NCBI GenBank assembly: GCA_964384625.1
Contig: CAYLNH010000165.1
Location: 1-15,980, forward strand
From: CAYLNH01 sp964384625
GTDB lineage: Bacteria > Verrucomicrobiota > Lentisphaeria > JABSQK01
Direction of reading: 5' to 3'
Length of the DNA stretch: 15,980 nucleotides
The notes below the pieces were generated by a model. That model saw only the letters and a program-made list of their open reading frames with translations, ran no database searches and had not been told where the DNA came from. Below are positions 1-6,457 of this stretch, one piece after another; the first letter of the stretch is position 1; every line of letters starts with the position of its first letter. The position numbers and the translations under genes were made by a program.

Positions 1-429
1 TTCGACTTCGGCACACCTTTCAATGTGTGCCAAAGCTCCAGCGGGGTTCGTCTGATTCTGGCACGCCTTTCAATGTGTGCCAGAGCTTCCGCTGGGTGTT
101 TCGACTTCGGCACACCTTTCAATGTGTGCCAAAGCTCCAGCGGGGTTCGTCTGATTCTGGCACGCCTTTCAATGTGTGCCAGAGCTTCCGCTGGGTGTTT
201 CGACTTCGGCACACCTTTCAATGTGTGCCAAAGCTCCAGCGGGGTTCGTCTGATTCTGGCACGCCTTTCAATGTGTGCCAGAGCTTCCGCTGGGTGTTTC
301 GACTTCGGCACACCTTTCAATGTGTGCCGGCGGCTCCCGCCGCGTCCGTCTGATTTCGGCACACCTTTCAATGTGTGCCGGCGGCTACCGCTGGGTGTTT
401 CGACTTCGGCACACCTTTCAATGTGTGCC
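1..429. repeat. Tandem hairpin minisatellite, nine units
   Basis: Nine copies of a hairpin core, GGCACAC-N8-GTGTGCC with loop CTTTCAAT, start at 10, 60, 109, 159, 208, 258, 307, 358 and 408. The higher-order period is 99 bp, made of two alternating half-units. In one half-unit the stem is perfect. In the other (60, 159, 258) the left arm is GGCACGC, which keeps pairing through a G-T wobble. The linkers are related to each other, built on AGCTCCAGCGGGG or AGCTTCCGCTGGG. The last linkers change to CGGCGGCTCCCGCCG and GCGGCTACCGC, which are themselves self-complementary, and there the period is 101 bp. The array starts at the window edge, so it may continue upstream. No function is assigned. Confidence 0.95.
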
Positions 430-501
430 GGCAACAGGATCTGGAGTGGTCATCGCGCAAGGGCACAGGATGGTGAATCAGCCTTGATCGAACGCTGGAA
501 G

Positions 502-1025
502 ATGTGGTCCATGGGAGGCCAGCTGCGGCCAACTATCCGGCGGACAGCACGCGCAATGGCAAACCTTGTACGTCTCTTCCTGGTCAAGACGCTGCTGTCG
601 AAGCCCGGTGAGATCGTAGCCGAATTGGCTGCACTTACGGGGATGAAACCGTGCCTGGCGAGTCTGTATCTTCACCAGCCGCAGGCCCGGGGTCTGGCCA
701 GTGCCGAACGAAACGGTCGGGTCGTCCACTGCTTAGCGAAGCACAACCCGTCGATTCCAGAGGCTGCCGTACTGCTGCGGGCGCTGAAAACCGTACTTCC
801 CGCAAGAGCGGTGGGCGCTTGCGGATGTCACGTGGGTTGTTGCCGTGTTCATGCACCCCGGGCGAGTTGTGATCGTGAAGGAGTTCAACGAATCCGTCCG
901 TGGTTTGCCTGAGCTCTGCTCGCTGGGTGACACGTCGCCACGGGCGATGGATCGACATCTGGCGAAACTGGAAAAAGAGGGAAATCGCCGAGGCCACAGA
1001 TGAGGTCCGTTCCGCGCGGCATTAG
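502..1025 (+). pseudogene. Frameshifted double winged-helix (ArsR-like) regulator
   Basis: The first half reads in frame from ATG 502 or 511 (GGAAG lies 9 nt before 511). It resembles an ArsR-type winged helix: a segment around LVRLFLVKTLLSKPGE, then IVAELAALTGMKP, then LYLHQPQARGLASAERNGR. After codon 789 the frame is lost. The homology-like sequence resumes one frame on at about 791: RWALADVTWVVAVFMHPGR, a second helix-turn-helix-like stretch, then RHLAKLEKEG. A second +1 shift near 980 would give IAEATDEVRSARH and a stop at 1023-1025, instead of the early TGA at 1001. Both shifts fit single-base insertions, the first in an AAAA run. The family, recalled from PVC genomes, has two wHTH domains in about 170-190 aa. 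Sequencing error or programmed frameshifting remain possible. Confidence 0.65.
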
Positions 1026-1110
1026 ACGAAAGCCAGGGAGCCCCTGACCGAAGTTCTGATTGCGGGCTGTCTTTGAAGCCTGAGCCACAAGCTGCTTCCA
1101 CGTCTCTGGT

Positions 1111-1138
1111 TTGACTTCGATGTCGGGTTCTGTAGTGT
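1111..1138 (+). promoter_or_regulatory. Candidate sigma70-type promoter for the DUF4380-like gene
   Basis: TTGACT at 1111-1116 and TAGTGT at 1133-1138 are separated by 16 bp. They lie 44 nt upstream of the start codon at 1183. The -35 box is good and the -10 box is mediocre. This is a sequence match only. Confidence 0.4.
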
Positions 1139-1182
1139 TCGGATTGTGTAGACAGTCTGACAACCATTCAAGGAGAACCCGG

Positions 1183-2073
1183 ATGCCGATTAAGGAAGCG
1201 ACGTTTGATGGCCTGAAAGCCGTCGAGATCACCACCAAGGAAATGAAGCTGGTTGCGGTGACTGAGTTTGGTCCGCGGATTGCTTTTCTGGGGAAACCGA
1301 ACGGCAAGAACATCCTGCTGTGGGCGCTCGGGAAGTATACGCGCGGCGAGTGGGATCTGCGCGGCGGTCACCGTGTCTGGGTCACGCGGCCCGGCGCCGA
1401 TGAGAACGAGGATACCTATGCCACCGACAACGGTCCGTGCGACGTGAAGATTCGCAAGACCTCCGTAACGGTTGCAGGCGCTGAGAACCCCGCGAACATG
1501 ACGCGCCGCGGCATGACGATCAAGGTCGTCGACGATACCACGATCACGGTGGACAACTTCGTCAAGAACACCGGCGAGATGCTCTACAGCGGGGGCGTCT
1601 GGGCCTTGACCTGTACCTTGCCGACGCGCAACGCGCAGTACGCCGTGCCGATCGGTGACGACAGCTGCTGGAACGCATTTACCATGGTCGCCTTCAACGA
1701 GTGGGGCGGCCACGGCAAGGGCGGCTTCAATGATAAGCAGATCGAGGTGAAGAAGGACCTCGTCCTGCTGAAACCGGCAGGTGTCGAGAACAAGCGTATG
1801 CTGCAGTCGCACAAGGGCATCATTGCCATGCGCGACAGCGTCAACAAGCTCACCTTCGCCAAGAAGATCGACTTCGACCCGGCCGGGCAATATCCGTTGA
1901 ACACGAACATCGCGTTTTACATCGGCCCGAAGAACTTCATGGTTGAGATGGAGACCATGGGGCCGGAAGAGACGATCAAACCGGGTGCGACACTACATCA
2001 CGTCGAAACCTGGAAGCTCGTCCCCGAGGCGATCCGGTTTTCCAAGGCCGCGAACATCAGCGATCTGTTCTGA
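1183..2073 (+). CDS. DUF4380-like, galactose-mutarotase-fold protein
   Basis: This 296-aa protein has no signal peptide or membrane segment. It resembles the DUF4380 / aldose-epimerase-like superfamily. EFGPRIAFLGKPNGKNILLW (residues 28-47) matches the usual early 'GPRI...GG.N' strand pair. GGHRVWVTRP (61-70) followed by TYATDNGP (78-85) matches the conserved GGHRLW...DN.P core that lines the sugar-binding face. The start was moved to ATG 1183 because AAGGAG lies 8 nt before it; an in-frame ATG at 1111 has no ribosome binding site. These beta-sandwich proteins bind or epimerise sugars, but the substrate here cannot be read from sequence. It stands alone downstream of the regulator pseudogene. 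The family call is by recall, not by search. Confidence 0.75.
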   Translation: MPIKEATFDGLKAVEITTKEMKLVAVTEFGPRIAFLGKPNGKNILLWALGKYTRGEWDLRGGHRVWVTRPGADENEDTYATDNGPCDVKIRKTSVTVAGAENPANMTRRGMTIKVVDDTTITVDNFVKNTGEMLYSGGVWALTCTLPTRNAQYAVPIGDDSCWNAFTMVAFNEWGGHGKGGFNDKQIEVKKDLVLLKPAGVENKRMLQSHKGIIAMRDSVNKLTFAKKIDFDPAGQYPLNTNIAFYIGPKNFMVEMETMGPEETIKPGATLHHVETWKLVPEAIRFSKAANISDLF

Positions 2074-2246
2074 CGGGATCCGGCGGACCCGTCTGCGGTC
2101 AACGCGCCGACGGGCAAGGCGGGAGCCCTCTGCGGTATCACTGATTTGCGACACCGTACATGGATTCCGGATTGCGCGGAGGTTTGATCGGAGCAAGCTT
2201 CCGGGCGCCCCCCGAAATTCCGCCAATGAACGTGGACGGAACCGAC

Positions 2247-2693
2247 ATGCGTCATTGCAGTAGACCGTTCAAGGCCCTCCAGGGCAACGGTGTCTTTGCC
2301 CGCACCGCATTCAGGGAGGGCGACTACATCGGGCATTTCGATGGGGTACGGATCACGGACCGGACGCAGATGAGCCTTCAGTTCGGTGCGGGATTTCACG
2401 TCGAACCGGCGGCGGACTGCCCCTTTCGGAACCTGAATCACTGCTGCGATGCAAATGCGTACTTCACGGGACGCAGTCTCCACGCCCGCTGCGACATCGA
2501 GCCGGGGGAGGAGATCACGATTGACTACAACTGTCATGAACTTGAACTTTTCGCTCCCTTCCTGTGCGGCTGTGGCGTTGCCGGGTGCCTGGGGCAGATC
2601 AGGGGATACAGGTATCTCTCGAACGATCAGAAAGAGCAGCGCGCCGACCGGATCGGTTCATGGCTTCGGGACGAAGACGAAGCGACTTTGTGA
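2247..2693 (+). CDS. Small SET-domain protein (putative lysine methyltransferase)
   Basis: This 148-aa protein is almost entirely a SET domain with a post-SET zinc motif. Starting from ATG 2247, GNGVFARTAFREGDYI (13-28) matches the N-SET 'GxGxFA' strand. NHCCDAN (64-70) is the conserved NHxxxxN S-adenosylmethionine-binding motif, and GEEITIDYN (87-95) is the GEEIxxDY catalytic motif. CGCGVAGC (107-114) gives the CxCxxxxC post-SET cysteines, followed by GQIRGYRYL. ATG 2247 is preferred because GGACGGA sits 6 nt upstream; in-frame ATGs at 2160 and 2226 have no clear ribosome binding site and would add non-conserved residues. SET proteins transfer methyl groups from SAM to protein lysines. The bacterial target is unknown. 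Confidence 0.85.
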   Translation: MRHCSRPFKALQGNGVFARTAFREGDYIGHFDGVRITDRTQMSLQFGAGFHVEPAADCPFRNLNHCCDANAYFTGRSLHARCDIEPGEEITIDYNCHELELFAPFLCGCGVAGCLGQIRGYRYLSNDQKEQRADRIGSWLRDEDEATL

Positions 2694-2825
2694 GAATTTC
2701 GCGGGCGCGAGACCGGAGTCGGGCGGTCTGGCGAATCCGCAGATCTCCTCTACTGTAATGCCGCGCCGGGAATCGTGGTGTTCGCGGCCGCCAAACCATC
2801 AACCATCAACGACTGACGATCTGCT

Positions 2826-3029
2826 ATGGAATGTAAGAAAGAGAAGAACTCGGCCAACTGTACGTGCACCTACATGAGCTGCGGCAAGCGCGGCGTCTGC
2901 TGCGACTGCATTGCCAGCCATCTGCGGGCGAAGGAACTCCCGGGCTGCTGCTTCCCGCCGGAAGCGGAGAAGACCTACGATCGCAGCTTCGAAGCGTTTG
3001 CCCGTGCCTGGGACCTGAACGGCAAGTAA
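2826..3029 (+). CDS. DUF6485-like cysteine-rich mini-protein
   Basis: This 67-aa protein has nine cysteines: C3, C12, C14, C19, C25, C26, C28, C41 and C42. The N-terminus MECKKEKNSANCTCTY and the later CCDCIASHLRAKELPGC and EKTYDRS segments match the DUF6485 family as I recall it, at about the usual length. The cysteine spacing suggests zinc or another metal, but no function is known. The ribosome binding site before ATG 2826 is weak. It is 132 bp downstream of the SET gene and convergent with the LacI-family gene. Confidence 0.75.
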   Translation: MECKKEKNSANCTCTYMSCGKRGVCCDCIASHLRAKELPGCCFPPEAEKTYDRSFEAFARAWDLNGK

Positions 3030-3064
3030 TATGACTCGGTGGGGGCGGGGGCTGGAGGCGGAAT

Positions 3065-3115
3065 GCAGAGGACAGCGTCTGCGGCGGGACGCCCGCAAGG
3101 CGCAGGATGTCCTGC
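3065..3115. terminator. Candidate bidirectional terminator region
   Basis: Between two convergent genes there are three short perfect hairpins in a row: GCAGA/TCTGC (3065-3082), GCGGG-acg-CCCGC (3084-3096) and GCAGGA-tg-TCCTGC (3102-3115). None has a T-tract. The position fits transcription ending from both sides, but the assignment is weak. Confidence 0.3.
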
Positions 3116-3143
3116 ACGGCGCTTCAGCTGGTGGCGTTCGGGT

Positions 3144-4172
3144 TTAGCCGTGTCCGGTTGAAGCGCGGAGGATGGCGGGGTTGTGGAAAATGCGCTGCTC
3201 GGGTTGCTGCAGGTTGCCGGTCAGACTGCGGATCAACATTAAGACGGCTTCGCGACGCATGGGATCGGCGGTGCCGGAGAATGTGGACAGCGGGGGATCG
3301 AGATAAGCGGCAATGGCGCGACTGTCATGGCCGATGACGCGGATGTCGCCGGGGATCTTGCGGTTGGCGGCTTTGATCGCCTGGTATGCGCCCGGGGCAA
3401 AGGTGTCGAGCAGGAGAAACAGACCGTCGGCTTTCCGGCCGCGCCGCCGCAGGTACTGCGCCATGGCAAGTTTTCCGTCCGCCTCGGTGATATGTGCGGC
3501 GACAATATCGTCGGGCGGGCAACTGGTCTTCTGTCGGGCCCTTTGTTTAAACATCCGGAGCCGCAGTTCGGTGGCTTGCGACAGTTGTTCGGGACGCAGT
3601 ACGGCCAGGCGCCGGGCGCCGGCGGCGAGCAGGATGTCGGCGGCTTCAGCGCCGGAGTCGCCGCTGTTGCGGACACTGCAGTAGCCGGGGATGTCGCGCC
3701 CCCAGAGGACTACCGGCATCGGCAGCTGGGTCCGCGCCAGAAACTCGTCGTCCGCCGCGATTGTATTCGTTATGATTGCGGCGTTGAACCGGGTGCCGTC
3801 ACGCAATGCCGAGAGTTCAGCCAGCTTGCCGGCGTGGTACAACTCAACGGCGTACTCGATCGGGGGCAGGGGGGCGTCGTAGTCTTTGATCACCTGTTCC
3901 ATGCCGCGGATGGTCTCGCCGACGTAATCGATCGGGGCTTCGATGGCGCTGACCACCGCCAGTACCCAGGGCCGGTCGCCGCCGTGGCGACGAATATTGC
4001 GGGCCCGCAGATCGGGGAAGTAGCCCAGTTCCCGGGCTGTTTGCCGGACCCGTCGGGCGGTCGCCGCCGGAATGCCGCGTTCGGCGCACTTGCCGTTCAT
4101 GACGCTGGAGACGGTTGCCGCAGAGCAGCCCGCCCGTGCCGCGACGTCCTTGATTGTAACAGGTTTCACCAT
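3144..4172 (-). CDS. LacI-family transcriptional regulator
   Basis: This 342-aa protein is of typical LacI/GalR length. The N-terminal helix-turn-helix runs VTIKDVAARAGCSAATVSSV (5-24), followed by the hinge region around ELGYFPDLRARNIRR (48-62) that contacts the minor groove. The rest is a periplasmic-binding-protein-like sensor domain, with IRVIGHDS near the C-terminus in the usual place. Such proteins bind sugar or related effectors and usually repress nearby genes. It is divergent from the pseudopilin pair across a 150-bp gap holding three related 13-bp palindrome-like sites, which suggests control of itself and of the pseudopilin operon. The effector is unknown. Confidence 0.92.
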   Translation of the reverse strand: MVKPVTIKDVAARAGCSAATVSSVMNGKCAERGIPAATARRVRQTARELGYFPDLRARNIRRHGGDRPWVLAVVSAIEAPIDYVGETIRGMEQVIKDYDAPLPPIEYAVELYHAGKLAELSALRDGTRFNAAIITNTIAADDEFLARTQLPMPVVLWGRDIPGYCSVRNSGDSGAEAADILLAAGARRLAVLRPEQLSQATELRLRMFKQRARQKTSCPPDDIVAAHITEADGKLAMAQYLRRRGRKADGLFLLLDTFAPGAYQAIKAANRKIPGDIRVIGHDSRAIAAYLDPPLSTFSGTADPMRREAVLMLIRSLTGNLQQPEQRIFHNPAILRASTGHG

Positions 4173-4179
4173 GGATTAG

Positions 4180-4198
4180 CTAAACTGGTTTAGTAAAC
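4180..4198. promoter_or_regulatory. Operator-like palindromes in the lacI leader
   Basis: CTAAAC-TG-GTTTAG (4180-4193) overlaps GTTTA-G-TAAAC (4188-4198), giving two interlocked palindromes just upstream of the lacI start codon at 4172. The 13-mer TAAACTGGTTTAG (4181-4193) matches the site at 4284 in 9 of 13 positions. The position suggests autoregulation. Confidence 0.5.
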
Positions 4199-4242
4199 TG
4201 CGTTTCTCGGCGTGGAATTCAAGTGGAACTGGATAAATCGAG

Positions 4243-4255
4243 CAGAATCGTTTGA
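4243..4255 (-). promoter_or_regulatory. Operator-like site overlapping the -35 box
   Basis: Read on the - strand this is TCAAACGATTCTG. It is identical at 11 of 13 positions to the + strand site at 4284-4296 and sits in inverted orientation to it. It overlaps the start of the -35 hexamer at 4252-4257, so a bound regulator would block RNA polymerase. Confidence 0.5.
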
Positions 4256-4280
4256 CGTTTTCCGGTCAATTGCCTATATT
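4252..4280 (+). promoter_or_regulatory. Sigma70-type promoter of the pseudopilin operon
   Basis: TTGACG (4252-4257), a 17-bp spacer and TATATT (4275-4280) form a near-consensus promoter. The predicted transcription start is near 4287, about 36 nt before the GTG start at 4323. Operator-like sites flank it on both sides. Confidence 0.75.
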
Positions 4281-4283
4281 GGC

Positions 4284-4296
4284 TAAAACGATTTTG
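4284..4296 (+). promoter_or_regulatory. Operator-like site at the transcription start
   Basis: TAAAACGATTTTG overlaps the predicted start of transcription. Its core AAACGATT (4286-4293) is an exact inverted copy of AATCGTTT at 4246-4253, with 40 bp between equivalent positions. A paired layout around a promoter is typical of LacI-family repression. Confidence 0.5.
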
Positions 4297-4322
4297 TTGA
4301 TCATTTGCGGAAGGACATCAGG

Positions 4323-5108
4323 GTGCGCCGAAGATTCACGTTGATTGAGTTGCTGGTGGTCGTTGCGATTCTGGCGATCCTGGCGGCGTTGCTGCTGCCG
4401 GTTCTGGGGCGGGCGAAGGAGCAGGCGCGGATCGTGGTCTGCATCAACAACGAGCGGCAGATTCTGACGGCAGCGTTGCTGTACCGCGGCGAGATGGACA
4501 ATTGGTTTCCGTACCAGCGGGCGGACAATGCGCCGTGGCCGGGGGACCCGCTGGCGTTTCCGCATTGGCTTGCGCCGCAGGCGTTGAGCGGGAGCCTGCG
4601 GCGGCCGAACTGGATCCACTGTATTGAGCCGTACATCGTGGGCGACACCCGCGTCATGCAGTGTCCGTCGGTGACGGATTTGACGCCGGATCCGCGGTAT
4701 CAGCCGACGGCGGCAGAGGGGTTCTCGTATTGCGCCAACGGCGTACTGACTCATTTTGGCGGCAAGCGGTTTGCCGATCCTTCGGGGGTTGCGGCGATCA
4801 CTGACGAAGCGGTGGGGCATAATCTTGCGGTAGTCCGGCCGCATGCCGTGGTGAACGGGTTGTTTGCCGAGACGGCCGTTGTCTGGTCCGGCTGGATGCG
4901 TTATGACAGCGGCGCGCTGATTTCGCCGGCGCATGGGGACAGCAAGGTTCTGGGGCATTTGGACGGTCACGTGGAGTTGAAGGCGCAGTCGGTGATCAGC
5001 AGTCTGAACTATGGCTTGCTGATGGGCGGTACGAGTGACGGTTATGAGCCGCAGGCGGTTGGCTACGCCAGCGGCAGTCGGCAGGCGGGTATTGCTTATG
5101 AGAACTGA
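4323..5108 (+). CDS. Pseudopilin-like protein 1 (prepilin N-terminal domain)
   Basis: This is about 261 aa starting at GTG 4323, chosen because GGAAGGA lies 7 nt upstream; a TTG at 4305 is the only upstream alternative. The N-terminus RRRFTLIELLVVVAILAILA is a class III / type IV prepilin signal and hydrophobic helix, with the glutamate at mature position 5. The usual glycine before the cleavage site is replaced by arginine, as often seen in Lentisphaerota proteins of this kind. The globular part has a C-terminal HLDGHVELK motif resembling the H-X-DG element of DUF1559-type pseudopilins. Such proteins are inner-membrane anchored and may assemble into type II secretion-like pseudopili. It overlaps the next gene by 11 nt. 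Confidence 0.85.
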   Translation: MRRRFTLIELLVVVAILAILAALLLPVLGRAKEQARIVVCINNERQILTAALLYRGEMDNWFPYQRADNAPWPGDPLAFPHWLAPQALSGSLRRPNWIHCIEPYIVGDTRVMQCPSVTDLTPDPRYQPTAAEGFSYCANGVLTHFGGKRFADPSGVAAITDEAVGHNLAVVRPHAVVNGLFAETAVVWSGWMRYDSGALISPAHGDSKVLGHLDGHVELKAQSVISSLNYGLLMGGTSDGYEPQAVGYASGSRQAGIAYEN

Positions 5109-5820
5109 GAAGCAGTTCACCCTGATCGAATTGCTGGTTGCGATTGCGATCATCGCAATCCTGGTGGCGCTCTTGCTGCCGGTGTTGGGCCGCGCCAGGG
5201 AACAGGCGCGCCGCGCGGTATGTCTGTCGCAGTTGCGGCAGACATACATGGCTGCCGACGGCTATGCGAACGACTACGACCTGTTCTACCCGCCGCGGAC
5301 TCAGGCGTTGCCGATGCGTCTGTATGATTCGCTGGTGAGCAGTCATGACATTCGGCCGCTGCTGTTGGAGTACACGGGCACGGCGGCGGTGTACTACTGT
5401 CCGAGTCGGGAATTGCCCCCGGGCATTGATCGCGAGTTTTATCTGGCGACGGCAAGCAACGGCCGGCAGTCGGTGGATATCCATTATCTGTACCTGCCGG
5501 GGTTGGAGGGTACCATTGCTGGCATGTACCAGGAATGCGATGCCGCGGCCACGGACCTCGGCCCGTACGAACTGCCCCGAAAAGCAGATGACCGCGGCGC
5601 CGGCACACTACTGTTCTGCGACCGCAGCCGGTCGATTCCGAGTCACGGCTACGGCGTTGCGACGGAGCCGTTCAACGCCAACCACCTGGTCAACGGCAAT
5701 CCGGGCGGCGGCAACAACGGGTACGCCGACGGCCACGGGGAATGGGTGACGGTGGACATGCAGCAGTGCCGCCTGCATCGCACCTGCGCCGGGTGTCCGC
5801 AGCGCTATTATTTCTGGTAG
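5098..5820 (+). CDS. Pseudopilin-like protein 2 (prepilin N-terminal domain)
   Basis: This is about 240 aa from ATG 5098. The start lies inside the end of the preceding gene, which suggests translational coupling; GGCGGG lies just upstream. The N-terminus KQFTLIELLVAIAIIAILVA is almost the same as that of the upstream protein, with glutamine instead of glycine before the cleavage point and glutamate at mature position 5. VYYCPSRELP and YADGHGEWVTVD match the Cys-Pro-Ser and ADGH motifs common in these proteins. The shared N-terminus and divergent body suggest an old duplication or two partners of one pseudopilus. The role is unknown beyond membrane anchoring. Confidence 0.85.
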   Translation: MRTEKQFTLIELLVAIAIIAILVALLLPVLGRAREQARRAVCLSQLRQTYMAADGYANDYDLFYPPRTQALPMRLYDSLVSSHDIRPLLLEYTGTAAVYYCPSRELPPGIDREFYLATASNGRQSVDIHYLYLPGLEGTIAGMYQECDAAATDLGPYELPRKADDRGAGTLLFCDRSRSIPSHGYGVATEPFNANHLVNGNPGGGNNGYADGHGEWVTVDMQQCRLHRTCAGCPQRYYFW

Positions 5821-5873
5821 ATGACTGCTGCTTTGCGTCTCCGTTGAATACACCGACAGCGGAGGAATGCACC

Positions 5874-6314
5874 ATGAAAGAGTTGCTGCCGAAGAGTTCG
5901 GCGATGATCGTCAACCACGGCGGGTGGCGTTTTGCCATGTGGAAACCAAGTGCTGTTAGTGCTGTACTTTATGCCCTGGCGGCGGACGACGATGAATGGG
6001 GCAGTGCGGCTGAGCTGTTCCCGCCGACGGGCCGGGACGATCTGCAGCTCCTCCCGCTCAAGTGGTGGAGCCGGGAGGGGCGCGTATTTGCTTTCGCCGA
6101 TTGTGTCGAGTCGATCGGCGACGGGGTGGCCAGGGAATTCAGCGCGATTACCCGTGAGGTCCGGCCCGACGGCATGTTGGGCCCCTGCTTCGCTGTTGGT
6201 GATGATCCGTGCCGTGCCCTGCCGTTCACCCTCCTGATGCCCTGCGACGAGCCTTGCCAAGCCCCCTGTGAGTCCGGCTGTGCCGGTCTCGTCGGCCGGG
6301 ACAGCAGCATCTGA
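5874..6314 (+). CDS. Hypothetical protein, 146 aa
   Basis: I do not recognise this protein. ATG 5874 is preceded by GGAGGA at an ideal distance, so translation is likely; an ORF extension to 5742 would overlap the pseudopilin gene. It has no signal peptide or membrane helix. The middle is rich in tryptophan and acidic residues (LKWWSREGRVFAFADCVES). The C-terminus carries four closely spaced cysteines (MPCDEPCQAPCESGCAG) that could bind a metal. It starts 53 nt after the second pseudopilin and may be the last gene of that operon. Confidence 0.6.
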   Translation: MKELLPKSSAMIVNHGGWRFAMWKPSAVSAVLYALAADDDEWGSAAELFPPTGRDDLQLLPLKWWSREGRVFAFADCVESIGDGVAREFSAITREVRPDGMLGPCFAVGDDPCRALPFTLLMPCDEPCQAPCESGCAGLVGRDSSI

Positions 6315-6315
6315 A

Positions 6316-6345
6316 GAGGAGCGCGGTTTACAGGCCCCGTTCCTC
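6316..6345 (+). terminator. Hairpin after the hypothetical gene
   Basis: An 11-bp stem with one mismatch and one G-T wobble (arms 6316-6326 and 6335-6345, loop TTTACAGG) begins 2 nt after the stop codon. There is no T-tract. It could end the pseudopilin operon. Its loop contains the -35 box of the next promoter. Confidence 0.35.
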
Positions 6346-6354
6346 AGCTATACT
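6327..6354 (+). promoter_or_regulatory. Sigma70-type promoter of the U32-like gene
   Basis: TTTACA (6327-6332), a 16-bp spacer and TATACT (6349-6354) form a good promoter. The start would be near 6361, leaving a leader of about 97 nt. That leader contains a CCGGG-N7-CCCGG hairpin at 6387-6403. Confidence 0.6.
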
Positions 6355-6457
6355 TACATCGAACCGTATTCCGGTGCGTGTTGCCGCCGGGTTGGAGGCC
6401 CGGTTGCCGGCGCAATCAACCCGTGAAACGTAGAATCTGAACACCGAGACCTGCTGC

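Noticed and set aside
1..429. CRISPR array
   Set aside because: The 22-bp units recur every 49-51 bp, but the spacers are nearly the same sequence instead of unique, and no cas gene is present.
2072..2093. Terminator after the DUF4380-like gene
   Set aside because: GACGGG/CCCGTC forms only a 6-bp stem with a 10-nt loop and no T-tract.
3327..4193. 288-aa open frame opposite the LacI-family gene
   Set aside because: It is an antisense shadow of a well-supported regulator.
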